Assembly: GCA_965204545.1 (NCBI GenBank)
Contig: CBDBFA010000003.1
Location: 558,001 to 622,000, forward strand
Length of the DNA stretch: 64,000 nucleotides
From: JAABVD01 sp965204545
GTDB taxonomy: Bacteria; Verrucomicrobiota; Verrucomicrobiia; Opitutales; UBA2995
Reading direction: 5' to 3'
Both the position numbers and the translations under genes were made by a program. Below the pieces are notes generated by a model that saw only the letters and a list, made by a program, of their open reading frames with translations, was not told the origin of the DNA and did no database searches. This document shows, in pieces, positions 8,135 to 16,899 of this stretch (within the stretch, counting starts at the first letter, position 1; each line of letters begins with the position of its first letter).

Positions 8135-8536
8135 TTAGAAATTCGAAGCGCGGCTATTAAAGTCCGACACAATGTCATTGGCATCAAATTTTATGATCAA
8201 TGTAATCATGCGGGAACTCGTTTCAAAACCGGAAGCAGATTCAGTTTGGCCAAAAAGCAAAACGTTCCAATAACCCTCCTGGCTGGATTGCTGGCTAACC
8301 GTGGCCTGGCGTTGATACGTCCAGACTTCCCGGCCCTGTCCATCGCGCGTCGTCACATTCGGGGCACCAAATATTTCCAGAATCTGCGCTTTGGTGGTCA
8401 CACCCGTGCGAATGTTCATTTGGACATTCCCCTGCGTCAGGGGGCTGTTGCGGGTAGAGAGAGGCTGGGGTGGAGTGACACTGACACAACCCGACAAGCA
8501 AGCCGACAAAGCGACCAATAGTGTTTTCCAAATCAT
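8135..8536 (-). CDS. BamE/SmpA-like small lipoprotein
   Basis: The 133-residue protein has a type II signal peptide ending in LSGC (cysteine 17). A core, VTTKAQILEIFGAPN followed by DGQGREVWTYQ, matches the BamE/SmpA/OmlA family pattern (repeat-lysine helix, 'FGxP', then a W-x-Y strand). BamE members support outer-membrane protein assembly. Here the match is to the fold only, so a role in the outer membrane is inferred. It lies upstream of, and probably in one operon with, the second lipoprotein. Confidence 0.7.
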   Translation of the reverse strand: MIWKTLLVALSACLSGCVSVTPPQPLSTRNSPLTQGNVQMNIRTGVTTKAQILEIFGAPNVTTRDGQGREVWTYQRQATVSQQSSQEGYWNVLLFGQTESASGFETSSRMITLIIKFDANDIVSDFNSRASNF

Positions 8537-8657
8537 TTCCGGGAAATTACCAACGACGTTAAAATGATGGGGAGAAAATCCACAATCAAGATAAAACTAT
8601 ACTACCGGAATGGACCCTTCTTACTGTGCATAAGTTCCCGGCCCATCAGAAAAACCT

Positions 8658-11387
8658 TCACCGGACTCCTCCCGGCTTTTCGTTCAAGGTATAGTAAAAT
8701 GTCTTTTGGCGCAGTTCGGATCCATCGGAGTTTCGAATTGCCGGTGCGCTTACCTTTGTAACAAATCCGCTCCGCAAATTTTCAATTTTCAGGGCCAGAC
8801 TCATTCCATCAACCGAGACTTCAACGCCGGAAACGGGCAACTCGGTCTCCTGGTCCTGCTCACCCAGGTGATTGAAGATGGGGGAACCATAAGTTGGGTG
8901 GTGCCGATAATTGAATTGGCTGACGGCGTAGCTTCCGGGCTCGATGGCGGAGTTGCGGTCGACAGGCTCAGTGAAGACCAATTCGAACCCTTCGGCCAGG
9001 GCATGCACCCTCTCCACCTCGAAGGGCATCGAGCCGGTGTAAGTCACCCGGTCCAGGGAATATTCCTGAGGTTTTGCAGCGGGCCAGGTGCGGCGGCAAC
9101 CTCCCACGTATAACCGGCCGTCGGGGCCCATGGAAAGCCGATTGACCGGTCCATTGAATCCTTTGGCGAAGGGCCAGACTGCTCCCTGCCATACCTCATT
9201 CACTTTCTCGAGGTATACCCTTTGCACCGTGCCAAACTGAAAATCGCCCACCAACATCTGGCCTTGGAATGGACCGAACTCATCGGTTTCGATGGTTGTG
9301 ATTCCGCTGGCCGATGGGGACCAATGGTAGGGCAGCCACACCGCCGGCGCCTTTTCCAGTGGAGGATTATCCCAATGTTCCCTCGGTTCCGGATAACTGT
9401 TGGGAAAACCGTAGCTCTTTCCCCGTTCAATATGGTTGATCTTGCAGGCTCCAATCCAGTTCCCCTGGTTGTCCGTGCCAAAGATATCCCGGTCCGGACC
9501 AAATGCGGCCATTCCATTGGGCACGCGAAATCCCTTGGCGAAACCCGACAACTCACCACGGATGGGATCGATTCGCACGTCCCATCCCGCGTAGGGAACG
9601 TCCCAGCGACTGCGATGGCCGCAGGTAATTACATGAAAAAATCCCTCCCCATCCACAACGGGACCGAAAGCATAGGAGTGATAGTTGCCGGAGAAGCCCC
9701 AATCGTCATTCACACACTCCTGTAAATCCGCTTCCCCATCCCCGTTCGTATCCAACAACCGGGTAAGCTCACCTTTTTGCACTACGTAAATGATGTCATC
9801 CACCACTTTGAGACCCAGGGGCTCCATGAGGCCGCGGGCAAAGCGGCGGTAACGGACTTCATCGACCGGGCCGGTGGCATTTTCCAGAATCCAGACCTCA
9901 CCTCTGGCCCAGGTGCAGACGGCCAGATGGCCGTTCGATAACCAGTCCATCCCGCCCACCAGAAGATCCACCTCCGATGGAAGCGAAAAGGGTTCGATAC
10001 GAAAGTGTTCATCCCCTGTCACAGGGGCCGCTCGGACCGGTCGGGGGCTCGGCACGATCTTTGGTTTGGCAGCGGGTTTTGGTGACAAGGGTTTAAGCCG
10101 TTTATTTCCCATCTCATTCAGCGCCTTTGTAACCAACGAGTCGTCGGAGCATACCGTGCTCAGGACCTCGATGGTGATGGCGGTTTCGTGCGCTGGCACC
10201 TTGAGAAAGGCTCTCACTTCATGCCCCGAGACCTTCCGAAATTCTTTGCCCGTCTCGGTGTTTTCGTCCGAAAGGAATGGTTCCTCATAACCCACCTGGC
10301 CTGCCTCGATCTCCCAAGACAGACCTTCGTGACCCCGCGCCGCGACCAGCAAAAGGTCCCCGTACTGCGTCCCCGTCCGGCGAATGAGAGCGGCTCGGCC
10401 CGTCAACGGCCGACTCTCGAGCGTTCCCATTTCCGCATGGGGGAGAAACCAGAGATCCTCCTCACAAGGTCCAATTTCAAATCGACGGATGATGGTTTCG
10501 GTCTCACTCAAACTTTCCACCCTGGTATGCTCCGAGATGCTCACCGCATTCCCCCCAGGCAAGCCCACTTGGTAAATCAAAACGGTATCGCCACCTTTGG
10601 CCTTGATCGCCTTGAAATCGGATCCGGCCAACACTTCAAATGGATCGTGAGATGGCAGATTGCCGACGGACCAGGGAAAGAACGGCGGGTTGTGCCACAG
10701 TACCTCGCCATCGACCTGGCAAATGTGAGTTTCCTTGGTGTTGCTGTAGGTGGGGCCATACAAAGCCAACCCTTTGCCTTTCCAGGCCGTGTGGGTCCGC
10801 ATCCGTTTGCTGTCAAAGGCGATATGCATATCCGAACCCAACGGAATAGCGATGCTGCGGCTCGACCGGACCATGGTTGCGCGGCGGAATGGTTGGTCGG
10901 GAGGATCGAACATCGCCACGATCTTCCCTTCTCCATCGCTCTCCTCCTCCATTAATGGCTCCAGAGATTTGATAAATAGCACGAGCGATTCAACTTGTGG
11001 CCCCGTCAACAGTTCGTGGTAGGGCGGCATGTTGATATCTTCCAAATCGAATCCCCGCAATGTCCGCCTGGTCGGGTATACGATGGATTCGCGCAGGTAT
11101 TCGTCATCAGCCACTGACTTGCTGCCATCCATGAAGGTCCGGTTTTTCCCGTAAACCCCCCGTAAGGTCGGACCAATCTTTCTCTCCTGCGATCCCGAGA
11201 TGGCATGACAGGTCACACAACCCATAGCATGATAGAGGGCGGCGCCGTTTTCGATGGAAACGGTGGTTTTGGAATCCTCCGGCAAGGTGTAGGAAGTCAT
11301 CAACGGCTCCTCCCCGAGTTGGGCTGGAGCGCCCTGCCCAATTCCCCCCAGCAGGAGGAGAGCGCACAACTTATTGAAATACCGCAT
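8658..11387 (-). CDS. Secreted cytochrome c with DUF6797-like and beta-propeller domains
   Basis: A signal peptide (about 1-22) is followed by a class I cytochrome c domain with CVTCH (C57, C60, H61) and axial Met in INMPPY (M120). A middle region of about 260 residues resembles DUF6797. The C-terminal half (about 470-900) looks like a glucose/sorbosone-dehydrogenase-type beta-propeller (DTNGDGEADL, GPDGRLYVGG). Such proteins occur mostly in PVC bacteria, and their substrate is unknown. It overlaps the upstream 835-residue cytochrome gene by 17 bases, so the two are translationally coupled. Both presumably work in the periplasm in one electron-transfer or sugar-oxidation process. Confidence 0.85.
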   Translation of the reverse strand: MRYFNKLCALLLLGGIGQGAPAQLGEEPLMTSYTLPEDSKTTVSIENGAALYHAMGCVTCHAISGSQERKIGPTLRGVYGKNRTFMDGSKSVADDEYLRESIVYPTRRTLRGFDLEDINMPPYHELLTGPQVESLVLFIKSLEPLMEEESDGEGKIVAMFDPPDQPFRRATMVRSSRSIAIPLGSDMHIAFDSKRMRTHTAWKGKGLALYGPTYSNTKETHICQVDGEVLWHNPPFFPWSVGNLPSHDPFEVLAGSDFKAIKAKGGDTVLIYQVGLPGGNAVSISEHTRVESLSETETIIRRFEIGPCEEDLWFLPHAEMGTLESRPLTGRAALIRRTGTQYGDLLLVAARGHEGLSWEIEAGQVGYEEPFLSDENTETGKEFRKVSGHEVRAFLKVPAHETAITIEVLSTVCSDDSLVTKALNEMGNKRLKPLSPKPAAKPKIVPSPRPVRAAPVTGDEHFRIEPFSLPSEVDLLVGGMDWLSNGHLAVCTWARGEVWILENATGPVDEVRYRRFARGLMEPLGLKVVDDIIYVVQKGELTRLLDTNGDGEADLQECVNDDWGFSGNYHSYAFGPVVDGEGFFHVITCGHRSRWDVPYAGWDVRIDPIRGELSGFAKGFRVPNGMAAFGPDRDIFGTDNQGNWIGACKINHIERGKSYGFPNSYPEPREHWDNPPLEKAPAVWLPYHWSPSASGITTIETDEFGPFQGQMLVGDFQFGTVQRVYLEKVNEVWQGAVWPFAKGFNGPVNRLSMGPDGRLYVGGCRRTWPAAKPQEYSLDRVTYTGSMPFEVERVHALAEGFELVFTEPVDRNSAIEPGSYAVSQFNYRHHPTYGSPIFNHLGEQDQETELPVSGVEVSVDGMSLALKIENLRSGFVTKVSAPAIRNSDGSELRQKTFYYTLNEKPGGVR

Positions 11388-13878
11388 GTTCAGGGTTTCC
11401 GCGCGAAAGAAGGAAAGCCATTAAATCCAACGCTTCATCCCGATTCAGCGTATCGAGGAGGGAAGCTGGCATGGAGGACACGGGGGAAGGAGACAATCGC
11501 TCAACCTGGGCCGGGTCAATGGAAAGGATTGCATCCGGAACCAGGGGATTGAGCTGTATCTTCAATGTGCCCTCCCGGTATTCCAGTACGTTTCCCGTCA
11601 GGTTCGATCCGTCCTTCAACTCAACCAGGGATTGCTGATATTGATCCGAGATCACCTTGCTCGGTTCGATGATGGATTCCAGCAGGGCACGGTGATTGAA
11701 CCTGGCCACCACCGAACTCAGATCGGGGCCGATCGGTTGACCTTCCCCAACAAACCGATGGCAAGCCGCGCAACTCGCCGCCGTATACATGGACCGGCCT
11801 CTCATAAAATTGCGGCCCTCCAGTCCATCCAAGGCATCCACCAGATCCGCTACCTTCCAACGATGCACGATTTCCCCGCCTGAGGCCGGTTTGACGAGCT
11901 CCGGTTTGAAGGCAGCATCTCCCCCTTCCAGAATTTCTTTCAGCGCGGTCTTTTCCTTCGAAGTCAGAGTCGAAATCGCAGCGGATCGAATTTGGCCGAA
12001 TACCTGTTTGAATATGCGCTCTGATTTGGAAGGTTGATTCACAACCCCAGCCCCGCCTCGGTAGGACGCGGCCGCATGATTGAACCAACGGAAGTAGGTC
12101 TTTCTCTGGTCGAGAGTCCAACCCGTCTCCACCAGGCGCAATACCAAGCCAAAATGGATCTGCTCTTCCTGCGTTCGGCCCTTGGTCAGCAGGTCCAGTG
12201 ATGTGGCAATGACCTGGGGACTTTCCAGATACACTAGCAACCGGGAAAGTTCCCGATTGATGAAAAAAGTATCCGAGGGGAAGAGAATTTCCAGCCGCTC
12301 GGCGGTAGCGCGAGCCAATGGATCCGAGGCTTTGCCGAAGCGGGTGAAGCTAAGTTGATAGGCCCGAAGCAGGTCCAGGATACCCTGTTCATTGAGGCTT
12401 TCCACCTCCATGCGGTTCAGGGCATGGAGTATCGGTACCTGGTCTCTCTTCTTTCCGGTGCGCGCCAATGCAATCAACCCGTTGACTTTAGCCATGGGAT
12501 CGGACTCCTCGAAAACGCGTTCGCGCCAGTGGTCCGGTTCGTGGTGCTCCAGAATGGTGCGGGCCGATGCGGCGACAAACCGGTCCCCGCTCCCCAGGTG
12601 AGGCCAAGCCTTGTCAACATGGGCAGGATCCCTCGATACGTGGTGGGAATCCAATTCGCGCCTGATCGCCGCAAGTTCATTTTGTGGGCCCTCTTCTTCA
12701 TCAACTTCATCAAAGTCAGGGGATCGATGTTGAATCCGATACAAAAACGAATCCATGCCTCGGCCACCCGTGGTGAAATACAGGGCGCCGTCCCGCCCCA
12801 CCGCTACATCGGTAACAGGTAGGGCATTACTCGAGGCAAACACTTCACTTCGACCGGTAAATCCGGCTCCGTTCGGATCTGGAAATACCGCTTCTATGCT
12901 ACCGAAGGACCAATCCAGGACGAACAAGGCATCTCGGTATTTGGAGGGAAAGTGCGTTCCGTAGCCAAATACGATCCCTGTGGGAGACCCCGTTCCCAAC
13001 TCCACCGCCGGCGGCAGAGAATCCTTGTAGTACTTGGGCCATTTTCCGGATCCACTTCGCCAACCATAATCGCCTCCACTAGCCAAAAAGCAAACCCGGG
13101 TAGGCCGGTACCAGGGTTGGCCCGTGTCCCGCTCGTTATCGGAATCCCAGGTAAAGAGGTTGCCTCCCCGATCCAGGGCGATATCGTAGGGATTGCGCAT
13201 CCCGCGACAGAATAACTCCCAATACTTGCCATCGGGATCCGTGATACAGACCCAGGCCCCATCCGGACCAATGATGGAGTCCCGATACTGCTCCCGCGGC
13301 AGGATGTGGTCGTCCGCCCAAATTTGCGGAACCCGGGAATCGTCCAGGGGTTCCGGGATTTCCGTGGCATTCCCGGCCAAGACGAAAATACGCTTTCCAT
13401 CCGGGGTGAGGGACAAGGCATGGGGACCGTGTTCCCCCGCCCCATCAAATCGCCTTAGCAGGGAAACCTCATCGAGGCGGTCATCCCCATCGCTGTCCCG
13501 CACCCGGTAGAGGCCGCTTTGTCGCCCACTTTTCGACGTTCCATTGACCACCACGTACAAGCTGTCAAAGGCCCACAGCAATCCTTGGGCTGCTCCCACC
13601 TCCACATCCATGGTTTCAACTAATGGAGGCGTGTCTTCCTTTATAGGCGGAAGGGTCAAGCGGTATAAACCCCCGAATTGTGAGGAAGCAATGAGCCGCC
13701 CTTGCGGATCAAATGTTATACATACCCAGGAACCTTGAGTTTTTACGGGTACATCGTAGATGCGATGGGCTTCAAAGCCTTCAGGCAGATTCAAGTCCAC
13801 CTCTTCAGAACCCAGGTTGAGGGCGCCAAGCCCAATTGCCATGGCAATCCAAACCTTGACTTTCCCATATGCCATCAT
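11371..13878 (-). CDS. PVC-type secreted beta-propeller protein with C-terminal CxxCH heme domain
   Basis: The open frame runs back to 14118, but its first 80 residues are translated repeat DNA (for example ESWRSWRSLRE from the GCCAAGATC module). The ATG at 13878, after AAAGG, starts a good signal peptide and is preferred (835 residues). A PQQ/sorbosone-dehydrogenase-like propeller (about 25-400) is followed by helical, HEAT-like repeats (about 400-680). A C-terminal TIGR02603-type heme domain has CAACH (C703, C706, H707). The family is typical of Planctomycetes and Verrucomicrobia, and its substrate is unknown. It precedes and overlaps the second cytochrome gene. Confidence 0.85.
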   Translation of the reverse strand: MMAYGKVKVWIAMAIGLGALNLGSEEVDLNLPEGFEAHRIYDVPVKTQGSWVCITFDPQGRLIASSQFGGLYRLTLPPIKEDTPPLVETMDVEVGAAQGLLWAFDSLYVVVNGTSKSGRQSGLYRVRDSDGDDRLDEVSLLRRFDGAGEHGPHALSLTPDGKRIFVLAGNATEIPEPLDDSRVPQIWADDHILPREQYRDSIIGPDGAWVCITDPDGKYWELFCRGMRNPYDIALDRGGNLFTWDSDNERDTGQPWYRPTRVCFLASGGDYGWRSGSGKWPKYYKDSLPPAVELGTGSPTGIVFGYGTHFPSKYRDALFVLDWSFGSIEAVFPDPNGAGFTGRSEVFASSNALPVTDVAVGRDGALYFTTGGRGMDSFLYRIQHRSPDFDEVDEEEGPQNELAAIRRELDSHHVSRDPAHVDKAWPHLGSGDRFVAASARTILEHHEPDHWRERVFEESDPMAKVNGLIALARTGKKRDQVPILHALNRMEVESLNEQGILDLLRAYQLSFTRFGKASDPLARATAERLEILFPSDTFFINRELSRLLVYLESPQVIATSLDLLTKGRTQEEQIHFGLVLRLVETGWTLDQRKTYFRWFNHAAASYRGGAGVVNQPSKSERIFKQVFGQIRSAAISTLTSKEKTALKEILEGGDAAFKPELVKPASGGEIVHRWKVADLVDALDGLEGRNFMRGRSMYTAASCAACHRFVGEGQPIGPDLSSVVARFNHRALLESIIEPSKVISDQYQQSLVELKDGSNLTGNVLEYREGTLKIQLNPLVPDAILSIDPAQVERLSPSPVSSMPASLLDTLNRDEALDLMAFLLSRGNPEHAVFQ

Positions 13879-14327
13879 CCTTTCACGCAACTGACTGCAA
13901 AGATAGACGGCTCCCTTCCATTGTCCAGATCCCAACATGACCAACAAAACCAACCACAGAGGGCACAAAGAACACAGAATAGGGAGAGAAATGGTCTCTC
14001 GCAAAGATCGCCAAGATCGCCAAGATTCTGAGGCTAAAACATGGATTCTGGTTCGCCTGCCTGCCATACCATAATCCTTCGATGCGAAGCCGGAAAGCCG
14101 GACAAACCATCCCAGCATCTAGCATCCAGAATCCAATTCCTCATTGGCGCCCCTGGCGCCTTCCTCCCCTTTCTTTGCGTTTCTCGGCGATCTTTGCGAG
14201 AGTCATCTCCTCACTCCATCATTCCACTACTCCATTACTCCTTTACTCCATCTCTCCATCACTCCATCACTCCTCTTTCCCCCTGCAAAGCTTTGACAGG
14301 GCAAATGCCGGGTGAAACCATGGCCGC
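13879..14327. repeat. Intergenic mosaic with inverted CTCTCGCAAAGATCGCC ends
   Basis: No gene is seen. A 207-base unit (13996-14202) starts with CTCTCGCAAAGATCGCC and ends with its inverted copy. Over 21 bases the two ends differ at one position. Inside it are GCCAAGATC nonamers, the AAAACATGG segment, and a heptamer/hairpin module (14134-14160). An octamer array of the (YAYTCCAT) type fills about 14211-14275, and the last 50 bases are the leader of the next gene. Confidence 0.85.
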
Positions 14328-15017
14328 ATGTCGACATTCGTCCGATGGGGGCCTCCGCACCTGGTGGCGGTCGCTCTCACCGCACTGGTTCCGCTCCTTC
14401 TCTCCTGGTGGTGCCACCGGAAAGCGACCCTTAACCGCACCCACCTGGTGGGAATCGGGTTCTCCCTCATGCTTCTGGGAACGATTGTCGCGCAATTTTT
14501 TTGGTTGGATCGCGGGTCGGCGCCCCGTTGGCAGGACATGATGCCCCTGCACTTGTGCGACCTCGCACTCTTTGCCTGCGCCATCGCTTGCCTGGGACGC
14601 AATCAACGGATTTTCGAGATCGCCTACTTCTGGGGACTGGCCGGGACGCTGCATGGCATGTTGACTCCCGATCTCGAACACGCTTTTCCCGCACCGGAAT
14701 TCTGGTTCTTTTTCCTGGGGCACGGAGGCATAATAGGATCCGTACTATTTATGGTGGCAGGCATGCGCATGAGACCCCTCCGGGGTTCTGTTTTGCGCGC
14801 CTTTCTTACTACATTAGTCTACGGCGCGGTGGCCGCAATTTTCAACCTGCTCTTCGACACCAACTACGGATTCATTTGTGCCAAACCGAGTTCCGCATCA
14901 TTGCTGGACCTGATGGGACCCTGGCCCTGGTACATTCTTTCCCTTGCCGTGGCGGGCATTATCAGCTTTTTGATTTTATACCTCCCCTGGGCCCTGGCAG
15001 ATCAGCGGCGACCGTGA
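14328..15017 (+). CDS. YwaF/TIGR02206-type integral membrane protein
   Basis: This 229-residue protein has about seven predicted membrane helices. The family blocks MPLHLCDLALF near residue 65, HGGIIGSVLFMV near 135 and TNYGFICAKP...MGPWPWY near 185-205 match the TIGR02206/YwaF family. The function of that family is not known. The His and Asp residues in MPLHLCD are conserved in it. It stands alone between an intergenic repeat array and the sulfatase, 32 bases upstream of the sulfatase start, so the two could be co-transcribed. Confidence 0.85.
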   Translation: MSTFVRWGPPHLVAVALTALVPLLLSWWCHRKATLNRTHLVGIGFSLMLLGTIVAQFFWLDRGSAPRWQDMMPLHLCDLALFACAIACLGRNQRIFEIAYFWGLAGTLHGMLTPDLEHAFPAPEFWFFFLGHGGIIGSVLFMVAGMRMRPLRGSVLRAFLTTLVYGAVAAIFNLLFDTNYGFICAKPSSASLLDLMGPWPWYILSLAVAGIISFLILYLPWALADQRRP

Positions 15018-15049
15018 ACCGTCTTCCCCAATTCCAAAACTCCAATCAA

Positions 15050-16492
15050 ATGAACGCTAAGCTTCCCATTCTCAACTCCCTGACTCTGGCATTCCTGGTC
15101 CTGCTCAGCCCATTACTCCCCGGTTTTGCCACGGAAAACGACCGCCCGCCCAACTTCATAATCATATTCATCGACGACCTGGGCTACGCCGACATCGGCC
15201 CTTTCGGCTCCCAACTCAACCGCACCCCGAATCTGGACCGCATGGCTGCAGAAGGCATGGTTTTGACCGACTTCTACGTGCCTGCCTCCGTATGCACCCC
15301 ATCCAGGGCGGCGCTGCTTACCGGCTGCTATCCCCAACGGATAGACATGTCGACCAACGAGCGACCTGGAACGGCCAATAATATCGTGTTCTTCCCCGGT
15401 GAACCAAAAGGCCTGAATCCCACAGAGATAACCATTGCAGAAATGCTGAAAGAAAAGGGTTATGCCACCGCCTGCATCGGTAAATGGCACTTGGGAGACC
15501 AAAAAGCCTGGCTCCCGAGAACCTATGGTTTTGACCAGTATTTTGGTATCCCCTACTCCAACGACATGGGAGTCTGGAACGCGAATCGGAATTATCCTCC
15601 CCTTCCCCTGCTACGCAATGAGGAGGTAATCGAGGAAGAACCGGACCAGGGTCTGCTCACCAAGCGTTATACGGAAGAAACCCTGGCCTTTATGGAAGAA
15701 AACAAGGAACACCCTTTCTTCCTCTTTTTGCCCCATAGCATGGTGCACAGGCCCCGTTATGCCAGTCCGGCCTTTGCCGGAAAATCGAACAACGGTCTCT
15801 ACGGGGACATCGTCGAAGAGATCGATTGGTCGGTGGGGCAAATCCTCCAAAAACTGAAAGAACTCGACCTTGATGAAAACTCCCTGGTCCTATTTTTCTC
15901 CGACAATGGAGGCACCGCGAGCAGGGATACCTACCAGGTATCCAACGCCCCATTGCGCGGTAGAAAAGGAACCCTTTTCGAGGGAGGCTTTCGCGTTTGT
16001 TCCCTGGCTTGGAGCCCGGGGCTCATTCCGCCTCAGAGTGTTTGCCGGGAGTTGACCACCTCCATGGACCTCCTGCCCACCTTTGCCAGGTTGAGCGGAG
16101 CCAAGGCTCCCACCGACCGCATCATCGACGGTAAGGACATTACTCCACTTCTACGCGGGGAATCAGAGACCAAAACGCCGCATCGAGCCTTCTTTTACCG
16201 TCGGGGCAAGGATCTCTATGCCGTGCGCAGCGGTCCCTGGAAACTGTTCGTAAAAACCTACAAATGGGGTAATGCCACCGTTCCGGCGGGAACCCTCTAC
16301 AACCTGCGCGAGGATATCGGTGAAGCGAACGACGTGTCCGCCTACCATCCCGATAAGGTAACCCATCTGCAAGCCCTGGCCCAGGCTTCCCGCCTCGATC
16401 TGGGCGATGGACACGATCACCCCGGAGAAAACATCCGCACAGCAGCCTATATCGATTTAAGCGAAGCCACCACCCTCACCCAAAGAAAGTAA
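15050..16492 (+). CDS. Secreted sulfatase (formylglycine type)
   Basis: It hydrolyses sulfate esters, probably on sulfated polysaccharides, in the periplasm or outside the cell. The start at 15050 gives a signal peptide (about 1-27) and 480 residues. The metal-binding pair IDDLG (D42, D43) and the signature CTPSR (C82 to R86) are present. C82 is the cysteine that a sulfatase-maturing enzyme converts to formylglycine. GKWHLG and FFSDNGG complete the active site. The longer open frame from 14501 overlaps the membrane-protein gene in another frame and is not credible. No maturation enzyme gene is in the window. Confidence 0.92.
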   Translation: MNAKLPILNSLTLAFLVLLSPLLPGFATENDRPPNFIIIFIDDLGYADIGPFGSQLNRTPNLDRMAAEGMVLTDFYVPASVCTPSRAALLTGCYPQRIDMSTNERPGTANNIVFFPGEPKGLNPTEITIAEMLKEKGYATACIGKWHLGDQKAWLPRTYGFDQYFGIPYSNDMGVWNANRNYPPLPLLRNEEVIEEEPDQGLLTKRYTEETLAFMEENKEHPFFLFLPHSMVHRPRYASPAFAGKSNNGLYGDIVEEIDWSVGQILQKLKELDLDENSLVLFFSDNGGTASRDTYQVSNAPLRGRKGTLFEGGFRVCSLAWSPGLIPPQSVCRELTTSMDLLPTFARLSGAKAPTDRIIDGKDITPLLRGESETKTPHRAFFYRRGKDLYAVRSGPWKLFVKTYKWGNATVPAGTLYNLREDIGEANDVSAYHPDKVTHLQALAQASRLDLGDGHDHPGENIRTAAYIDLSEATTLTQRK

Positions 16493-16899
16493 ACCCCATC
16501 CCCAGAGGCGCGCCAATGAGGAATGGGGGAAAGGTTGAAGGCTGAAGGTTGAAGGCTGAAAATTAATCGTGACCTTGATCGTGATCGAAAAAGCAGGATG
16601 AGAAATGGCCTCTCGCCAAGATCGCCAAGAATCTGAGGTAAAACATGGATGCACAGGATTTGAATAAAACAACGCTTCGCTTGATGCCTACGGCAACAGG
16701 ATGGAGCTATGCTCCAACAAGAAAATAATTTATAAATTCCTGTTCGCGAAGCGATCCTGTTCCGGCGAAGCCGGATCAAGCGACTGGAAGGAGCGTTGTT
16801 TAATATCTCTGTGTCCTCTGTGCTCTCTGTGGTTATTCCCTATCCGTGCTCATCCGTGTTATCCGTGGTTTCTCTCTCCCAATTCCCCATTCCTAATTC
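16493..16899. repeat. Intergenic mosaic with outward-facing hairpin modules
   Basis: No gene is seen. In order: reversed heptamer/hairpin module (16505-16526, hairpin toward the sulfatase), exactly four GGYTGAA heptamers (16533-16560), GATCGT block (about 16563-16590), GCCAAGATC block (about 16609-16645), the AAACAACGCT element (16667-16800), CTCTGTGNN nonamers (about 16803-16838), ATCCGTG block (about 16841-16872), and a heptamer/hairpin module (16880-16929) facing the next gene. This is the most complete array in the window. Confidence 0.85.
16667..16800. repeat. AAACAACGCT inverted-end element, short form
   Basis: The element begins AAACAACGCTTCGCTTGATG and ends with the inverted counterpart ATCAAGCGACTGGAAGGAGC plus GTTGTT. 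The inner part holds the stem-loop segments GGAGCTATGCTCC and CCGGCGAAGCCGG. It is 134 bases long and has no coding capacity, so it resembles a non-autonomous MITE. Longer forms lie at 47337-47582 and 50261-50501. Confidence 0.8.

Noticed and set aside
13879..14118. 80-residue N-terminal extension of the cytochrome/propeller protein
   Set aside because: Its residues are translated GCCAAGATC and TCTGTG repeats; a signal peptide starts at 13878.
14501..15049. N-terminal extension of the sulfatase frame
   Set aside because: It overlaps the YwaF-like membrane protein in another frame. The family start with signal peptide is at 15050.
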